A stretch of DNA of 64,000 nt from Duffyella gerundensis (GTDB lineage: Bacteria; Pseudomonadota; Gammaproteobacteria; Enterobacterales; Enterobacteriaceae). The notes beneath the pieces were generated by a model that saw nothing but the letters and a program-made list of their open reading frames with translations, ran no database searches and was not told the origin of the DNA. The first letter of the stretch is position 1. Each line of letters opens with the position of its first letter. Made by a program: the position numbers and the translations under genes. Positions 8,273-17,728 of the stretch are shown here, piece by piece. The stretch lies in NCBI RefSeq assembly GCF_001517405.1, contig NZ_LN907827.1, forward strand, positions 3,630,915 through 3,694,914, read 5' to 3'.

Positions 8273-11200
8273 CTACTTAAAATTGGCGTACGGCGTCAGC
8301 GGCTGCGGAGGAATATTCAGATCGCCTTCCCACCCGGCCAGAGTGTAACGGACATAAAGCAAGCCGTGGCTCGGCGTATAATCTTTTGCCTGTTGAATAT
8401 CGACGCTGGCGCCCAGCGTCCAGTGCGCGGTTAGTCGACGTTCAATCGCAGCCTGTAATGTGTAGCCAAATCCGCTGCTGGAACTGGCAGTGGATGCAGG
8501 ATTGCTTGCGGGCGTAAAACCAGGATTAACCGGATAGCGTGTCTGGCTGGCGCTGTGCGATCGCGACCAACTCAGTGCACCGCCAATGTCTACCGACCAG
8601 TTTGTGGTACGTTGACGCCAGCTTAGCGGTAACGAAAGCGAAAAATATTGCTGCGGGCTGTAATAACCACCCTGACCAAAAGCGTAGTCGCTGAGATCCT
8701 TCTGGTAATGCCACAGCATACTGTTCAGGCCAATCGTGGCGCGACGGTTATCCTCATTGATCCACTTATAGTAATAACCTCCCATTAACCGCTGCCGGCT
8801 GTTGTCTGTTACGTTTTCGCCGCTGAGTTGATGGGCGCTGAGATCGGCCCACACGCCGTTGGCTTCGCCACGATCGTAACTGATGCTGATATTCCCGCCG
8901 CTCGCTACCACGCCGCCCCAGGTTTTGCCACCGTTGGCACTGGGATCGCGCGCGCCAGCATAGGCGAGCAGCGAGCTTGAAATGGGTCGACGTGAGGCAC
9001 CAAAAGTCAGGCCGAACGGTCCGGCATCGGTTTGCCAGCTGGCTCCGCCAACCCAGTTAACAACCTGAAAACCCAGCGGCGTGGTGCCAATATCAGCTGA
9101 CCATCGATCGTTATTCCAGCCCGCGCCCAGCGCGACGCCTTCGGCCTGCTGATTAAAATCGCGGTCGCAGCCACCGCTATTGGCATCTGCACAGCTACCA
9201 AAATTCTCACTGTGGCTGCCAGCAAACGTCCCTGCGGACACGGCAACGTGATCAAAACGGACAAAAGCGTTGCCCGCTGCCAACGGCGTTTCCGCCTGCA
9301 ACATAGTAGTGTGCGCCGTGAAATCAGAAATTCCCGGCGTGCCTTTGTTGCGCGAATAATCTTCTGCCAGCGTTAACGTTGTTTGCTGTTGCTGATAGCG
9401 GTCAGCCGCATCCCGGCGAATACTGCGCTTTAGCCAGTCATCACCTTCGGTGGTACGCATCAGCTGCGTAAAATGGACGTTATCTTTCGGCTCTTCGGTG
9501 GTGATACCGCTGGCTACCATCGCCTGACGATAATCCGCCAGCGCCTGTTGCGGCTGTTGCTGCTGAGCGGCAAATCTCGCCGCGTCACGGAACAACAACG
9601 CGCTGCTTTGTGAAGGTGGTTGCCGCTGCGCCAGCATCTTGCCCTGCGTAAAGTGCGCCGCGGCGCGGTCAGGTTCGCCGACGCGCTGCCAGGCGTTGGC
9701 AATGCGCCGCTCGCGGTTCAGATCCGGCTCCACCGGGACGGGTGGCAGGCCCTGCAGCGCACGTCGCGCCTTATCCTGCTGGTTCAATGCGATCAGCGCC
9801 TCAATGCGGCCCAGCTGTGCATCACTGTTTGTGGTATCGCGATCGAGCACCTGTTGATAACTTGCCAGCGCCCGGGCGGCATCACCCCGCTCCAGTGCCC
9901 AATCGGCCAGCGTTAAATCGCGGCGTGGTGAGGAAGGTAACTGGCGCAGCAGCGCTTCAGCCTGTGGCTCACGTCCACTGTTGCGCAGCGCGTCGGCATG
10001 TTGATAAATCTGATCCTGTTGCAGCCGCGTCGCCAGATCGCGTATATCCTGGTTCCAGGCCACCTGCGGCAGGCTGTTGAGTGTTGCCAGCGCGGCAGCG
10101 GTTCTGCCGCTACCGGAGAACCAGAGCGCACTGGCATACACCTGCGTGGCATCGCCAAGTCGTTGCCGGGACATGTTGGCTATCTGTTCGTCAGCTTGCT
10201 GCGGTTGGCCGCTCTGGCGTAACGCGCCAGCCAGCCGATAGTTAAGCCAGACATCATCGGGCGCGTCCTGTTGCGCCTGCCGATATTTCTCTACCGCTTG
10301 CGGCCAGGCGCCCCGCTCTGCCAGCGCGTCCGCCTCTGCGCGGACAATCTCACTGCGCAATGTGGTCAGGTTACCTGCCAGCGCCCGCTGCTGATCGGGA
10401 GGTAATTGATTGATGAATGCCAGCGCACGCTGCGGTGACTGTTGTTGATAATAGGCGACCAGGCGACGTATGGCGGTGGTATTGGTGGCATCCAGCCGTA
10501 ACGCCCGCTTCCAGGCCTGCTCCGCCGCATCATTTTGCTGGCGCGTAGCGGCCACGTCGCCCAGGCCAATCAGGGCATAGCTGTCGCTCTTATCCAGCAA
10601 TTGTGCCTGCTGATAATACGTCTGCGCCCCATTCACATCGCCTGCAGCCAACGCCTTATCGCCGTTTTCAATCGCCAGCCAGTAGCGGTTGGTCTGTACC
10701 AATGACTGCCACTTACCAATTTGCGTGCTGTCTGGCCCAGCGGCTATCGCCTTTTCCAGCCAACGAATGGCAACGGCTCGCTGATTGTTGCGCGCCTGTG
10801 CCTGACCCATCGCACCCAGCAAATCAGCATCGTCAGGATTGGATCGCAGTGCGGCTTCCAGTGCCGGAATGGCATTGCCGCCTCGTTCAACCAGCGCCAG
10901 TGCCCGTGAACGCTGCTGAAAAGCGGGGTCGGCCAGCTGCTGCTGCCGTTTCGCCAGTTCTGCCTGCCCCTGCTTTTGCGCATCGCCGGTGGTAAAGAGG
11001 TCCAGGTACTGTTTCAGTGCCGTGATGCTCTCCGCCGTGACTGGCTGTGCCTGGATGTTTTGCAACCAGAGCTCGGCTGCCGCGTTTCGTCCAGCCGCAT
11101 TGCCTGCCAGCTGACGGATTTTTTCCTGCGCCCCGACGGCATTATTTTGGGCAAACTGGGCGCGCGCAATCTGCAGTCTGACGCCAACGTTGCCGGGATA

Positions 11201-11746
11201 ACGCCGATCCAGCGCCTCCAGTTCCGTTAGGGCTCGCGTTTCCTGCCCGGGAAGGCGCAGCACCAGCCGCCAATATTCCAGCGCCACATTGACGTCAGGA
11301 AAAGTTCCATGGAACAGTGCATCCCAGGCGGCACGCGCTTCAACCAGACGACCAGACGTTGCCAGAAGCCGTGCCTCCTGCAATTTTTGCCTGCCTTCCG
11401 GCGAGCTCAGCAGCATGCCCGCTTGTGCCTCGCGCATTGCAGCAGAATCGGGTGCCACACGCCGCAACGCGGTTAACAGCGTTTCGGCTGTAGCGCGATC
11501 GCCCTGACGCAATGCCATGCGCAACCGGGCCGCAATGACCTGGGGATTGTCCGGATCGATCTTCTCGAGTCGATAGAGTGACTGCTGTACCAGATCATAT
11601 TTATTGGTCGCTTCACCGGCCAGCACCTGTTCCAGCAGAAAATCAACCGGTGCCACGCTTGATGGTGCTGCCAGCGCCAGCGGTAACGGCGCAAAAAACA
11701 GCGCCCCCAGTGCCGCACCGGACCAGTTAATCACGCACTTAGTCAT
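8273..11746 (-). CDS. bcsC: Cellulose export outer-membrane protein BcsC (locus 1)
   Basis: The 1157-aa product (identical in length to E. coli BcsC) exports cellulose through the periplasm and outer membrane. A signal peptide (about 1-27, ending ALAAPS) precedes a long TPR superhelix (about 28-780, repeated A-x-x-x-L...G-x-P motifs) that spans the periplasm, then a C-terminal beta-barrel (about 800-1157) rich in Tyr, Trp, Gly and Ser and ending in LTPYANFK. The ATG at 11746 was preferred to a TTG at 11764. Its ATG overlaps the bcsB stop by 8 bp, so translation is probably coupled. In E. coli bcsZ sits between bcsB and bcsC; here no room is left for it. Confidence 0.95.
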   Translation of the reverse strand: MTKCVINWSGAALGALFFAPLPLALAAPSSVAPVDFLLEQVLAGEATNKYDLVQQSLYRLEKIDPDNPQVIAARLRMALRQGDRATAETLLTALRRVAPDSAAMREAQAGMLLSSPEGRQKLQEARLLATSGRLVEARAAWDALFHGTFPDVNVALEYWRLVLRLPGQETRALTELEALDRRYPGNVGVRLQIARAQFAQNNAVGAQEKIRQLAGNAAGRNAAAELWLQNIQAQPVTAESITALKQYLDLFTTGDAQKQGQAELAKRQQQLADPAFQQRSRALALVERGGNAIPALEAALRSNPDDADLLGAMGQAQARNNQRAVAIRWLEKAIAAGPDSTQIGKWQSLVQTNRYWLAIENGDKALAAGDVNGAQTYYQQAQLLDKSDSYALIGLGDVAATRQQNDAAEQAWKRALRLDATNTTAIRRLVAYYQQQSPQRALAFINQLPPDQQRALAGNLTTLRSEIVRAEADALAERGAWPQAVEKYRQAQQDAPDDVWLNYRLAGALRQSGQPQQADEQIANMSRQRLGDATQVYASALWFSGSGRTAAALATLNSLPQVAWNQDIRDLATRLQQDQIYQHADALRNSGREPQAEALLRQLPSSPRRDLTLADWALERGDAARALASYQQVLDRDTTNSDAQLGRIEALIALNQQDKARRALQGLPPVPVEPDLNRERRIANAWQRVGEPDRAAAHFTQGKMLAQRQPPSQSSALLFRDAARFAAQQQQPQQALADYRQAMVASGITTEEPKDNVHFTQLMRTTEGDDWLKRSIRRDAADRYQQQQTTLTLAEDYSRNKGTPGISDFTAHTTMLQAETPLAAGNAFVRFDHVAVSAGTFAGSHSENFGSCADANSGGCDRDFNQQAEGVALGAGWNNDRWSADIGTTPLGFQVVNWVGGASWQTDAGPFGLTFGASRRPISSSLLAYAGARDPSANGGKTWGGVVASGGNISISYDRGEANGVWADLSAHQLSGENVTDNSRQRLMGGYYYKWINEDNRRATIGLNSMLWHYQKDLSDYAFGQGGYYSPQQYFSLSLPLSWRQRTTNWSVDIGGALSWSRSHSASQTRYPVNPGFTPASNPASTASSSSGFGYTLQAAIERRLTAHWTLGASVDIQQAKDYTPSHGLLYVRYTLAGWEGDLNIPPQPLTPYANFK

Positions 11747-14000
11747 CGTGATCGTCTTCGCCAAGTCGGCGACGCGTTACCATACGCATCACTCGCCACA
11801 TCAGCAGAGCAAAAATCACCACCACCAGCACGGCAAACGCGCCCAGCAGCAGCGGATGGGTCGCCAGCGCATGCCATACCCGCTCCCACCAGGGCAGATA
11901 ACCGACATACCAGGTATCGCCAACGCGCAAGCTGTTTACGCCCGATTCACGAATGATGGAGGCGGAACCATAAATTGCGTTGCGCTTACCGGGATCCTGC
12001 AGCGCATTATCCAGCATTTGCCAGGCCTGTGGGCTATCTGCCATCAGTGCTACCACGCTTCGCTGCGCATCAAAAGGTGACTGAAAGCCGATTACCGCGG
12101 CCATTGGGCCCTGCGCTGAAATCACGGTATGACCACCGACGCTACGCTCGTCCGCAGAGACACTGACATCATCAAGCAACGACTGACGTTTAGGCGTATT
12201 CAACGCCGTACGGGTTGCATCAATTAGCACGTTAATCTGGCGGTCGTCGCGCAGGCCCGGTGGCAGCGTACCAATAACCAGCAAGTCATGAGCGCTATTT
12301 TTTACCTTGCTGCCATCATCGGTGAGTTCAACGCGCAGCGCCGGATAGCCCGTCTGAGCGCCGGTATTGCCCATCACGGTCAACAGCGTGCTCATCTGCT
12401 CAGGCGAGGGTTTAGCGCTGACCAATATTTGCGTCTGTGATAAATCCGCAAAGCGGCTAAACGGGAAGCCCGCGTTGGCAAAAGAGCGCAGCGATGGCAT
12501 TTCGATGTAGTGACGGTAACCGGAAAAATCGATAGTGGAATTGGGATCGATCACCACGTGATTCGTGACTGGCGTGACGGTCTGGCAGTGACCATCGGCG
12601 GTACCGCCGCTAAAAGTATTGGCATAGTCGAAATTAAAGCGCAGCTGGTTTACTGCACCCAGCCGCAGCGCCGGAATCGTCAGTTGTCGATTACTGTCCT
12701 GCAAGCCCTGAATCAGTGGGATATGCAGCAGTTGCTTGCTGTCATCCGTTTTCGCACTCAGCGGATAATCCTGCATAAACTGGTTATTCAGGTGGACGGC
12801 AAGCCGCGAGCCTTCATTTTGCAGCGGCGAGGTGTAACGCCAGCCAACGTCCATCGTGATACCGCGTGCGCGAACCAGAAACAGATCCGGCGGCAGGTTT
12901 AGCGTCAGCGTAACAGGCGCAGGTTGCATGCCCTCTGACTGCAACTGGTTTTCATACTGCGTCAGCTCAGCAAAGGTAGTGGGACGATCGGTATGCACCC
13001 AGTTAGGGGCGTCATAAGCCTGGCGGGGTGCCAGCAGGTCTACGCTTTCAATGATGGCACTGTCGCCACGCAGCAGCAGGTTACCCTGAACCAGGCCCGC
13101 TACGGCGGTGCTCAGGTCATTGTCATCACGTCCCAGAATCAGCAACATTTTTTGCCAGGGATTGCCCGGCTGGCTCACCATACGCACGGTGGGTTTATCC
13201 ACCGACGGCAGATCGCGCAGAAAATCGGGCCGCTGTGCGTTAGTGGCAAAGACAATGGCATGCTGCCCGGCCGGCAACTGGTTATACAGCACCGGGAATG
13301 ACTGACCGCGCCACTGTGCCTTTACACCAAACCAGGAGGCAAGCACGGCAGCAGCGCGCTGCTGACCGATAGCGGGTTGACTGGCAAACACCATTGGCAG
13401 GCTCAACTTTTGCGTATCACGCGGGTCAAGAAAGGGCTCAGGGAAATGCGAAAGATCGTTTTTCAGCGCCAGTTTTTGCAGCGTCAGATGAAGCTGGCTC
13501 GCCTTACTGATATCGAGCCAGATGGTGCTGTTGGCCGGGTTTTCACAGACAGAGGTGTAATGCCCTACTAGCTCGAAACGCAGACGGTTAAAGTCACTGA
13601 TGAAGCGCGGATCAAGCTCAAGATCCAGCGTATTTTCCTGGCCAGACTGGTCAGGGGTCACGGTAACCAGATTAACCAGCTCATCGTTAAGGTAGATCTT
13701 CAGCTGGGACAGCGTGGGCGTCAGCGCGGGTGAAGGCCGGTAATGTAGCGTTAGCCGTGCCTGCGTAACCAGTTCATCACTGCGCACGCCGAACTCAATC
13801 TGTCCATCCGGACGCGTGCCGCTAAGCGTCATGCTGCCAGGTGGTGGTGCAATCTGCGTAAAAGCGCGCACAACATCGTGCACCGGTGCCGTTCCGCTAT
13901 CCGCGAGATCGGCTGTCGGCAACGTGCTTTGCGGCGCGGCCCACAGCGGGTTGGTCATGCCTAACATCACGGCTAACACTGCGCTTAATCGTTTATTCAT
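11739..14000 (-). CDS. bcsB: Cellulose synthase periplasmic subunit BcsB (locus 1)
   Basis: A 753-aa periplasmic subunit (779 in E. coli) anchored by a C-terminal TM helix (about 715-738, LLLGAFAVLVVVIFALLMW) followed by a basic tail RMVTRRRLGEDDHDD. It docks on BcsA and guides the glucan through the periplasm. The signal peptide ends at PLWAAPQ (about 22). The family segments FTQIAPPPGSMTLSG, FISDFNRLRFELVGHY, PYDAPNWV-like AYDAPNWVHTDRPTTF and FPFSRFADLSQTQ are all present in the E. coli order. It starts 15 bases after the bcsA stop and overlaps bcsC by 8 bp, in the operon bcsR-Q-A-B-C. Confidence 0.96.
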   Translation of the reverse strand: MNKRLSAVLAVMLGMTNPLWAAPQSTLPTADLADSGTAPVHDVVRAFTQIAPPPGSMTLSGTRPDGQIEFGVRSDELVTQARLTLHYRPSPALTPTLSQLKIYLNDELVNLVTVTPDQSGQENTLDLELDPRFISDFNRLRFELVGHYTSVCENPANSTIWLDISKASQLHLTLQKLALKNDLSHFPEPFLDPRDTQKLSLPMVFASQPAIGQQRAAAVLASWFGVKAQWRGQSFPVLYNQLPAGQHAIVFATNAQRPDFLRDLPSVDKPTVRMVSQPGNPWQKMLLILGRDDNDLSTAVAGLVQGNLLLRGDSAIIESVDLLAPRQAYDAPNWVHTDRPTTFAELTQYENQLQSEGMQPAPVTLTLNLPPDLFLVRARGITMDVGWRYTSPLQNEGSRLAVHLNNQFMQDYPLSAKTDDSKQLLHIPLIQGLQDSNRQLTIPALRLGAVNQLRFNFDYANTFSGGTADGHCQTVTPVTNHVVIDPNSTIDFSGYRHYIEMPSLRSFANAGFPFSRFADLSQTQILVSAKPSPEQMSTLLTVMGNTGAQTGYPALRVELTDDGSKVKNSAHDLLVIGTLPPGLRDDRQINVLIDATRTALNTPKRQSLLDDVSVSADERSVGGHTVISAQGPMAAVIGFQSPFDAQRSVVALMADSPQAWQMLDNALQDPGKRNAIYGSASIIRESGVNSLRVGDTWYVGYLPWWERVWHALATHPLLLGAFAVLVVVIFALLMWRVMRMVTRRRLGEDDHDD

Positions 14001-14015
14001 CAGGTTTCATCACTA

Positions 14016-16634
14016 TCAGGATTGTTCTGTCACGACGCGACCCGCAGGCGTCCTGCCGGTACCGTGCGGCATAAAAGAAGCCAGCCAACGCACCAGCTGC
14101 GTCAGGGCACGAAATAATTTGCGCAGCGGCACAGGCCCATATTCGGCCAGCCGCACATAGCCTTTGAACCCAAGCACCATGATATCGGCGAGGCTTTGTA
14201 CCGGACGATCTTCCGGGAACCCGTCCTGCCATAGCGCCCAGGTATCCGCACGGGCAAAAGTACATTGAATAAAATCGATATGCTGTTCGGTGGTCAGTTC
14301 ATGCAGCCGGATACCCGCACGATGTCCGAAGACGCGCTGCACATAACAGGGAAACGTGAACTCCTGCTGACCCCGGCGTAGCAGCAGCGTCACTTTTTCC
14401 CCTTCACGCAGGCTGTTCGCCTCTCGTAGCTCAACGCCAACACCCCCATCGGAGTAATCACGCAGCGTACAGGGCACCATATGCCCATCGCTGCGACCCA
14501 ACGCCGCTGGCATCGCAATCTCAACGCGATGCGCCTCACGAATCTGCCTGGCCTCAACGGAAACGGCGACGGCTCCGCCCAGAATCACCATGTTATAGAG
14601 CACCCAGACCAGGCTAACCCAAACGGTTAGTACCTCATTTGCCGGACCGTATTTCATCCGCCAGAAGGCGAACAGCACACCCGCCAGGTTAATCAGCACC
14701 AGAAAAATATAGGGTTTAGTGATAACCCAATCGAGATGTTGCTCCTCTACCAGGCCGCCTTTAGCGGTGACATTGAACTTCCCTTTGTGCGGATTAAACA
14801 GCGCGACCGTGGTGGGACGGGCGATATACCAGGCGAGCACGGTTTCATAGACTTCACTCCAGAAAGAGTGACGCCAGCGCCCCTGAATACGCGAGTTGGT
14901 TAAGCTGGTATGCAGCATGTGTGGCAGTACATAGATAGCGATCGCCAGCGCCGGTGCGTAGATGATATAGGCATGGAACAGCAGGAAGGCCAGCGGCGAC
15001 AGCAGGAAGATCAATCGCGGAATGCCCGAAAGGAAATGCAGCATGGCATTGGCGTAACAGAGGCGCTGCACCAACTTCAGCCCTTTGCCAAACAGCGGGT
15101 TATCGAGCCGAAAAATTTGCACCATGCCGCGAGCCCAGCGAATACGCTGGCCGATGTGCGCTGACAAGCTTTCCGTTGCCAATCCTGCAGCCTGGGGAAT
15201 GCGGATATAGGCGGAGGTATGTCCTTTGCGGTGCAGGCGCAGAGAGGTATGTGCATCTTCGGTAACCGTTTCTACGGCGATGCCGCCAATCTCATCCAAC
15301 GCGTCACGGCGCAGTAGCGCACAGGAGCCGCAAAAAAACGTGGCATCCCAGGTATCGTTACCATCCTGCACCAGCCCATAAAACAGCGAGCCTTCATTGG
15401 GTGTCCGGCGGAAACGGCCCAGGTTACGTTCAAAGGGATCGGGCGAAAAGAAGTGATGCGGTGTTTGCAGCATCGCCAGCTTTTTGTCCTTCATGAACCA
15501 GCCCATGGTCATCTGCAGAAACGATCGCGTTGGCACATGGTCGCAGTCAAAAATAGAGACATAGTCACTGCGACAATGGTGGCGCAGTGCATTATTAATG
15601 TTGCCCGCCTTAGCGTGTTCGTGGGTAGCACGTGCCACATAACCGATGCCGACAGCTTCAGCAAACTCGCGAAACGCTGGCCGGTTGCCGTCGTCCAGCA
15701 GCCAGATGTTAAGTTTGTCGCGTGGCCAGTCGATGCCCAACGCGGCGTAAATGGTCGGCTTAACCACGCTCATCGGCTCATTGTAAGTGGGTATCAGTAG
15801 ATCCACGGTCGGCCAGCTTTCAGGTGGGCCGGGCATGCTAACCGGCTGACGATTAAGCGGCCAGATGGTTTGAAAATAGCCCAGAACCAGCACTACCCAG
15901 GCGTAGGTTTCTGCCGCAATCAGTAACAGGCCAAAGGTAAGGCTTAGCGGGTCGTCCCAGTTCAGCGTTGAGGTATAGCGCCACCACAGATAGCGGCATG
16001 AAACGGTTAACGAGAGCACGATCAGCATCAACGTAGGCAGGCGGCCAGGAACCCGCTTTACCACCATCGCCATACTCCACAACAGCAGCACAAAAATAAA
16101 CTGTGTCAGCAGATCGAAAGGCTGGGAGATACAGAGCAGCGCCAGCAGACCGGCCAACAGCGATGCGGTTAAAAATAACAGGCGGCGCGTCAAGGGCGAC
16201 AATTGCCGCAGTCGCCGCTCAACGCGTGCATGCGTGCCCTGCGATTCCACCCGTTGTGGCAGTGTATCGAGCCAGAGATAAAAACGCTGTCGCCAGCGAA
16301 ACAGCGGTTGAAAGGCATTCACGCGCAGGCGTTGGCTACGCGGACTGCTGTCCTGCGGCAGCGTAATGATCAACCACAGGCTTTGTACCAGATAGCGCAA
16401 CAGATCGAGTGGCTGCGGGCGCTCGGGAGAAATATGCGGCCATAGCTGGCGACGTCGGGCAATAATCTGCTGCCAGCCAGGCGATTCAAAGCGCAGCAAC
16501 GCCCAGCCAAGTGCGCACCACAGGCAGTGCAGCCACGACGCCAGTGACGAAGCACCGTGCATCTGCGCCAGGTCATAACGCTTTTTAAGCGCCTGCCAGG
16601 CAGGCGGAACCAGCAGCCAGCGCAGCGGATTCAT
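14016..16634 (-). CDS. bcsA: Cellulose synthase catalytic subunit BcsA (locus 1, UDP-forming)
   Basis: Polymerises UDP-glucose into beta-1,4-glucan and translocates it across the inner membrane. 872 aa, equal to E. coli BcsA. An N-terminal cytoplasmic extension of about 145 residues precedes the first TM helices. GT2 catalytic motifs are DD at 314-315, DCD at 363-365, TED at 458-460 and QRIRW at 496-500. The gating loop segment FNVTAKGG follows. A C-terminal PilZ domain carries the c-di-GMP motif RxxxR (REAHR) and DYSDGG (DxSxxG), so activation by c-di-GMP is expected. Its ATG overlaps the bcsQ stop (ATGA). Confidence 0.97.
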   Translation of the reverse strand: MNPLRWLLVPPAWQALKKRYDLAQMHGASSLASWLHCLWCALGWALLRFESPGWQQIIARRRQLWPHISPERPQPLDLLRYLVQSLWLIITLPQDSSPRSQRLRVNAFQPLFRWRQRFYLWLDTLPQRVESQGTHARVERRLRQLSPLTRRLLFLTASLLAGLLALLCISQPFDLLTQFIFVLLLWSMAMVVKRVPGRLPTLMLIVLSLTVSCRYLWWRYTSTLNWDDPLSLTFGLLLIAAETYAWVVLVLGYFQTIWPLNRQPVSMPGPPESWPTVDLLIPTYNEPMSVVKPTIYAALGIDWPRDKLNIWLLDDGNRPAFREFAEAVGIGYVARATHEHAKAGNINNALRHHCRSDYVSIFDCDHVPTRSFLQMTMGWFMKDKKLAMLQTPHHFFSPDPFERNLGRFRRTPNEGSLFYGLVQDGNDTWDATFFCGSCALLRRDALDEIGGIAVETVTEDAHTSLRLHRKGHTSAYIRIPQAAGLATESLSAHIGQRIRWARGMVQIFRLDNPLFGKGLKLVQRLCYANAMLHFLSGIPRLIFLLSPLAFLLFHAYIIYAPALAIAIYVLPHMLHTSLTNSRIQGRWRHSFWSEVYETVLAWYIARPTTVALFNPHKGKFNVTAKGGLVEEQHLDWVITKPYIFLVLINLAGVLFAFWRMKYGPANEVLTVWVSLVWVLYNMVILGGAVAVSVEARQIREAHRVEIAMPAALGRSDGHMVPCTLRDYSDGGVGVELREANSLREGEKVTLLLRRGQQEFTFPCYVQRVFGHRAGIRLHELTTEQHIDFIQCTFARADTWALWQDGFPEDRPVQSLADIMVLGFKGYVRLAEYGPVPLRKLFRALTQLVRWLASFMPHGTGRTPAGRVVTEQS

Positions 16635-17362
16635 GCCACTTTTTCCTGTACATGCAGCAGCAGCCAGTTTGCCAGCGTCACCACTTCCTCAGCGATTAAC
16701 GACCCAGGACGATACTCGCCAACCGGCTGTTTGTTGAGCAAGGCTTCGGCCATCGCCTCATCGCGATGCAGGATCAACGGGATCAAATTGCGCAGCGAGT
16801 CGATCCACAGTTGGTGCAAATCCTGTTGTAGCAAGCTGCCTGCGTTGAAATGATTAATCAGAAACCGGGAGTTATCGGCAAAATTTGACTGATGCAATCG
16901 CAGATGGCAGTTAGCGTCGGCGGTGAAAATACGCAACTGACAATCGCACTGCGCCAGTAGCGGCGCAAAGGTCGCATCCGCTTCTGCCGGTACATCGAAC
17001 AATATCCAGCGGTAGCGTGCCTTCAGGGCCACCATGTCATCAATCATTGGTTGCTGCCATGCTGACTTATTGAGCAGATAACGTTGATGTTGTTTATCAT
17101 TCAGCAGACCAAAGGGCACAAAATCGAGGCCGGGATGATAGCGCATTGCGCCCTGCCGCCAGTTCTCATCGACGGCCGCGGATAAGGCCCAGCCGCGTGT
17201 ATGCTGAACCGGCATATTGAAATGAATGCGCAGCTGATTCACCGGTGACAGATCGACGGCGAGCACGCTTTCGCCCAGCGCATGCAGCGCCCAACTCAAT
17301 GCCGCCGTTATCGCTGTTGCGCCGGTGCCACCGCGTAACCCTTGTAGGGCAATAATCGACAT
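16631..17362 (-). CDS. bcsQ: BcsQ-type ParA/MinD-like protein with degenerate P-loop (locus 1)
   Basis: A 243-aa MinD/ParA-fold protein (250 in E. coli) that, with BcsR, is required for cellulose secretion and polar assembly of the Bcs complex. The nucleotide loop reads LRGGTGATA (residues 9-17): the signature lysine is Arg10 and the Walker A lysine is Ala15. From memory E. coli BcsQ also departs from the canonical loop (RGGVGTTT). Conserved family segments are FNMPVQHTRGWA, DANCHLRLHQ and HRDEAMAEALLNKQPVGEYR. The start codon shares one base with the bcsR stop (TGATG) and the stop overlaps bcsA. The second BcsQ in this window (31432-32229) has a canonical loop. Confidence 0.93.
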   Translation of the reverse strand: MSIIALQGLRGGTGATAITAALSWALHALGESVLAVDLSPVNQLRIHFNMPVQHTRGWALSAAVDENWRQGAMRYHPGLDFVPFGLLNDKQHQRYLLNKSAWQQPMIDDMVALKARYRWILFDVPAEADATFAPLLAQCDCQLRIFTADANCHLRLHQSNFADNSRFLINHFNAGSLLQQDLHQLWIDSLRNLIPLILHRDEAMAEALLNKQPVGEYRPGSLIAEEVVTLANWLLLHVQEKVA

Positions 17363-17559
17363 CAGTGATTATTCTCAGAATGAAGCTGTGTTAATTCCGC
17401 CAGCAAAGGCCAGCGTTCGTTCATTTTTTTCAACCGCTCATGACGTGCTATATCAACATAATGAAAAGCGTGCAGAGAAAATGCCTTGCTTAGCGTACTG
17501 ATATCATCCTGTGCCTCACCCGAACCGGCAACCACCGTAAGTGTATTTTCTTTTTTCAT
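17362..17559 (-). CDS. bcsR: BcsR (YhjR), small BcsQ partner
   Basis: A 65-aa cytoplasmic protein (62 in E. coli), first gene of the leftward type II cellulose operon. The diagnostic stretch is LSKAFSLHAFHYVDIARHERL...ERWPLLAEL, matching the E. coli pattern KQAFSLPDIDYADIS...RWPLLAEF. In E. coli BcsR and BcsQ form a complex that binds the BcsA/BcsE region. The ribosome binding site AAAGG lies close to the ATG. The neighbour upstream is bcsE, divergently transcribed. Confidence 0.92.
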   Translation of the reverse strand: MKKENTLTVVAGSGEAQDDISTLSKAFSLHAFHYVDIARHERLKKMNERWPLLAELTQLHSENNH

Positions 17560-17728
17560 TACCTTTCACCCATTGCGTTTCTTTCCAGCACTTTTTCTAT
17601 TATTTTCATTCAGGGAAGAAACCGAGCATAGTGACACAGGTTGCCTGTGCCATAAGTAAAAATAACATTTACCAGGATGTGACTGTCTATAATAAACTAG
17701 CCTGGATCAATCGATTCGTGAAAAAAAT
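17560..17728. promoter_or_regulatory. Divergent bcsR/bcsE control region
   Basis: These 169 bases separate the two arms of cellulose locus 1. Toward bcsE there is TTGCCT (17641-17646), 16 bases, TAACAT (17663-17668), a reasonable sigma-70 promoter, and a consensus TATAAT at 17688-17693 without a clear -35. No ribosome binding site of normal strength precedes the bcsE ATG. Confidence 0.45.
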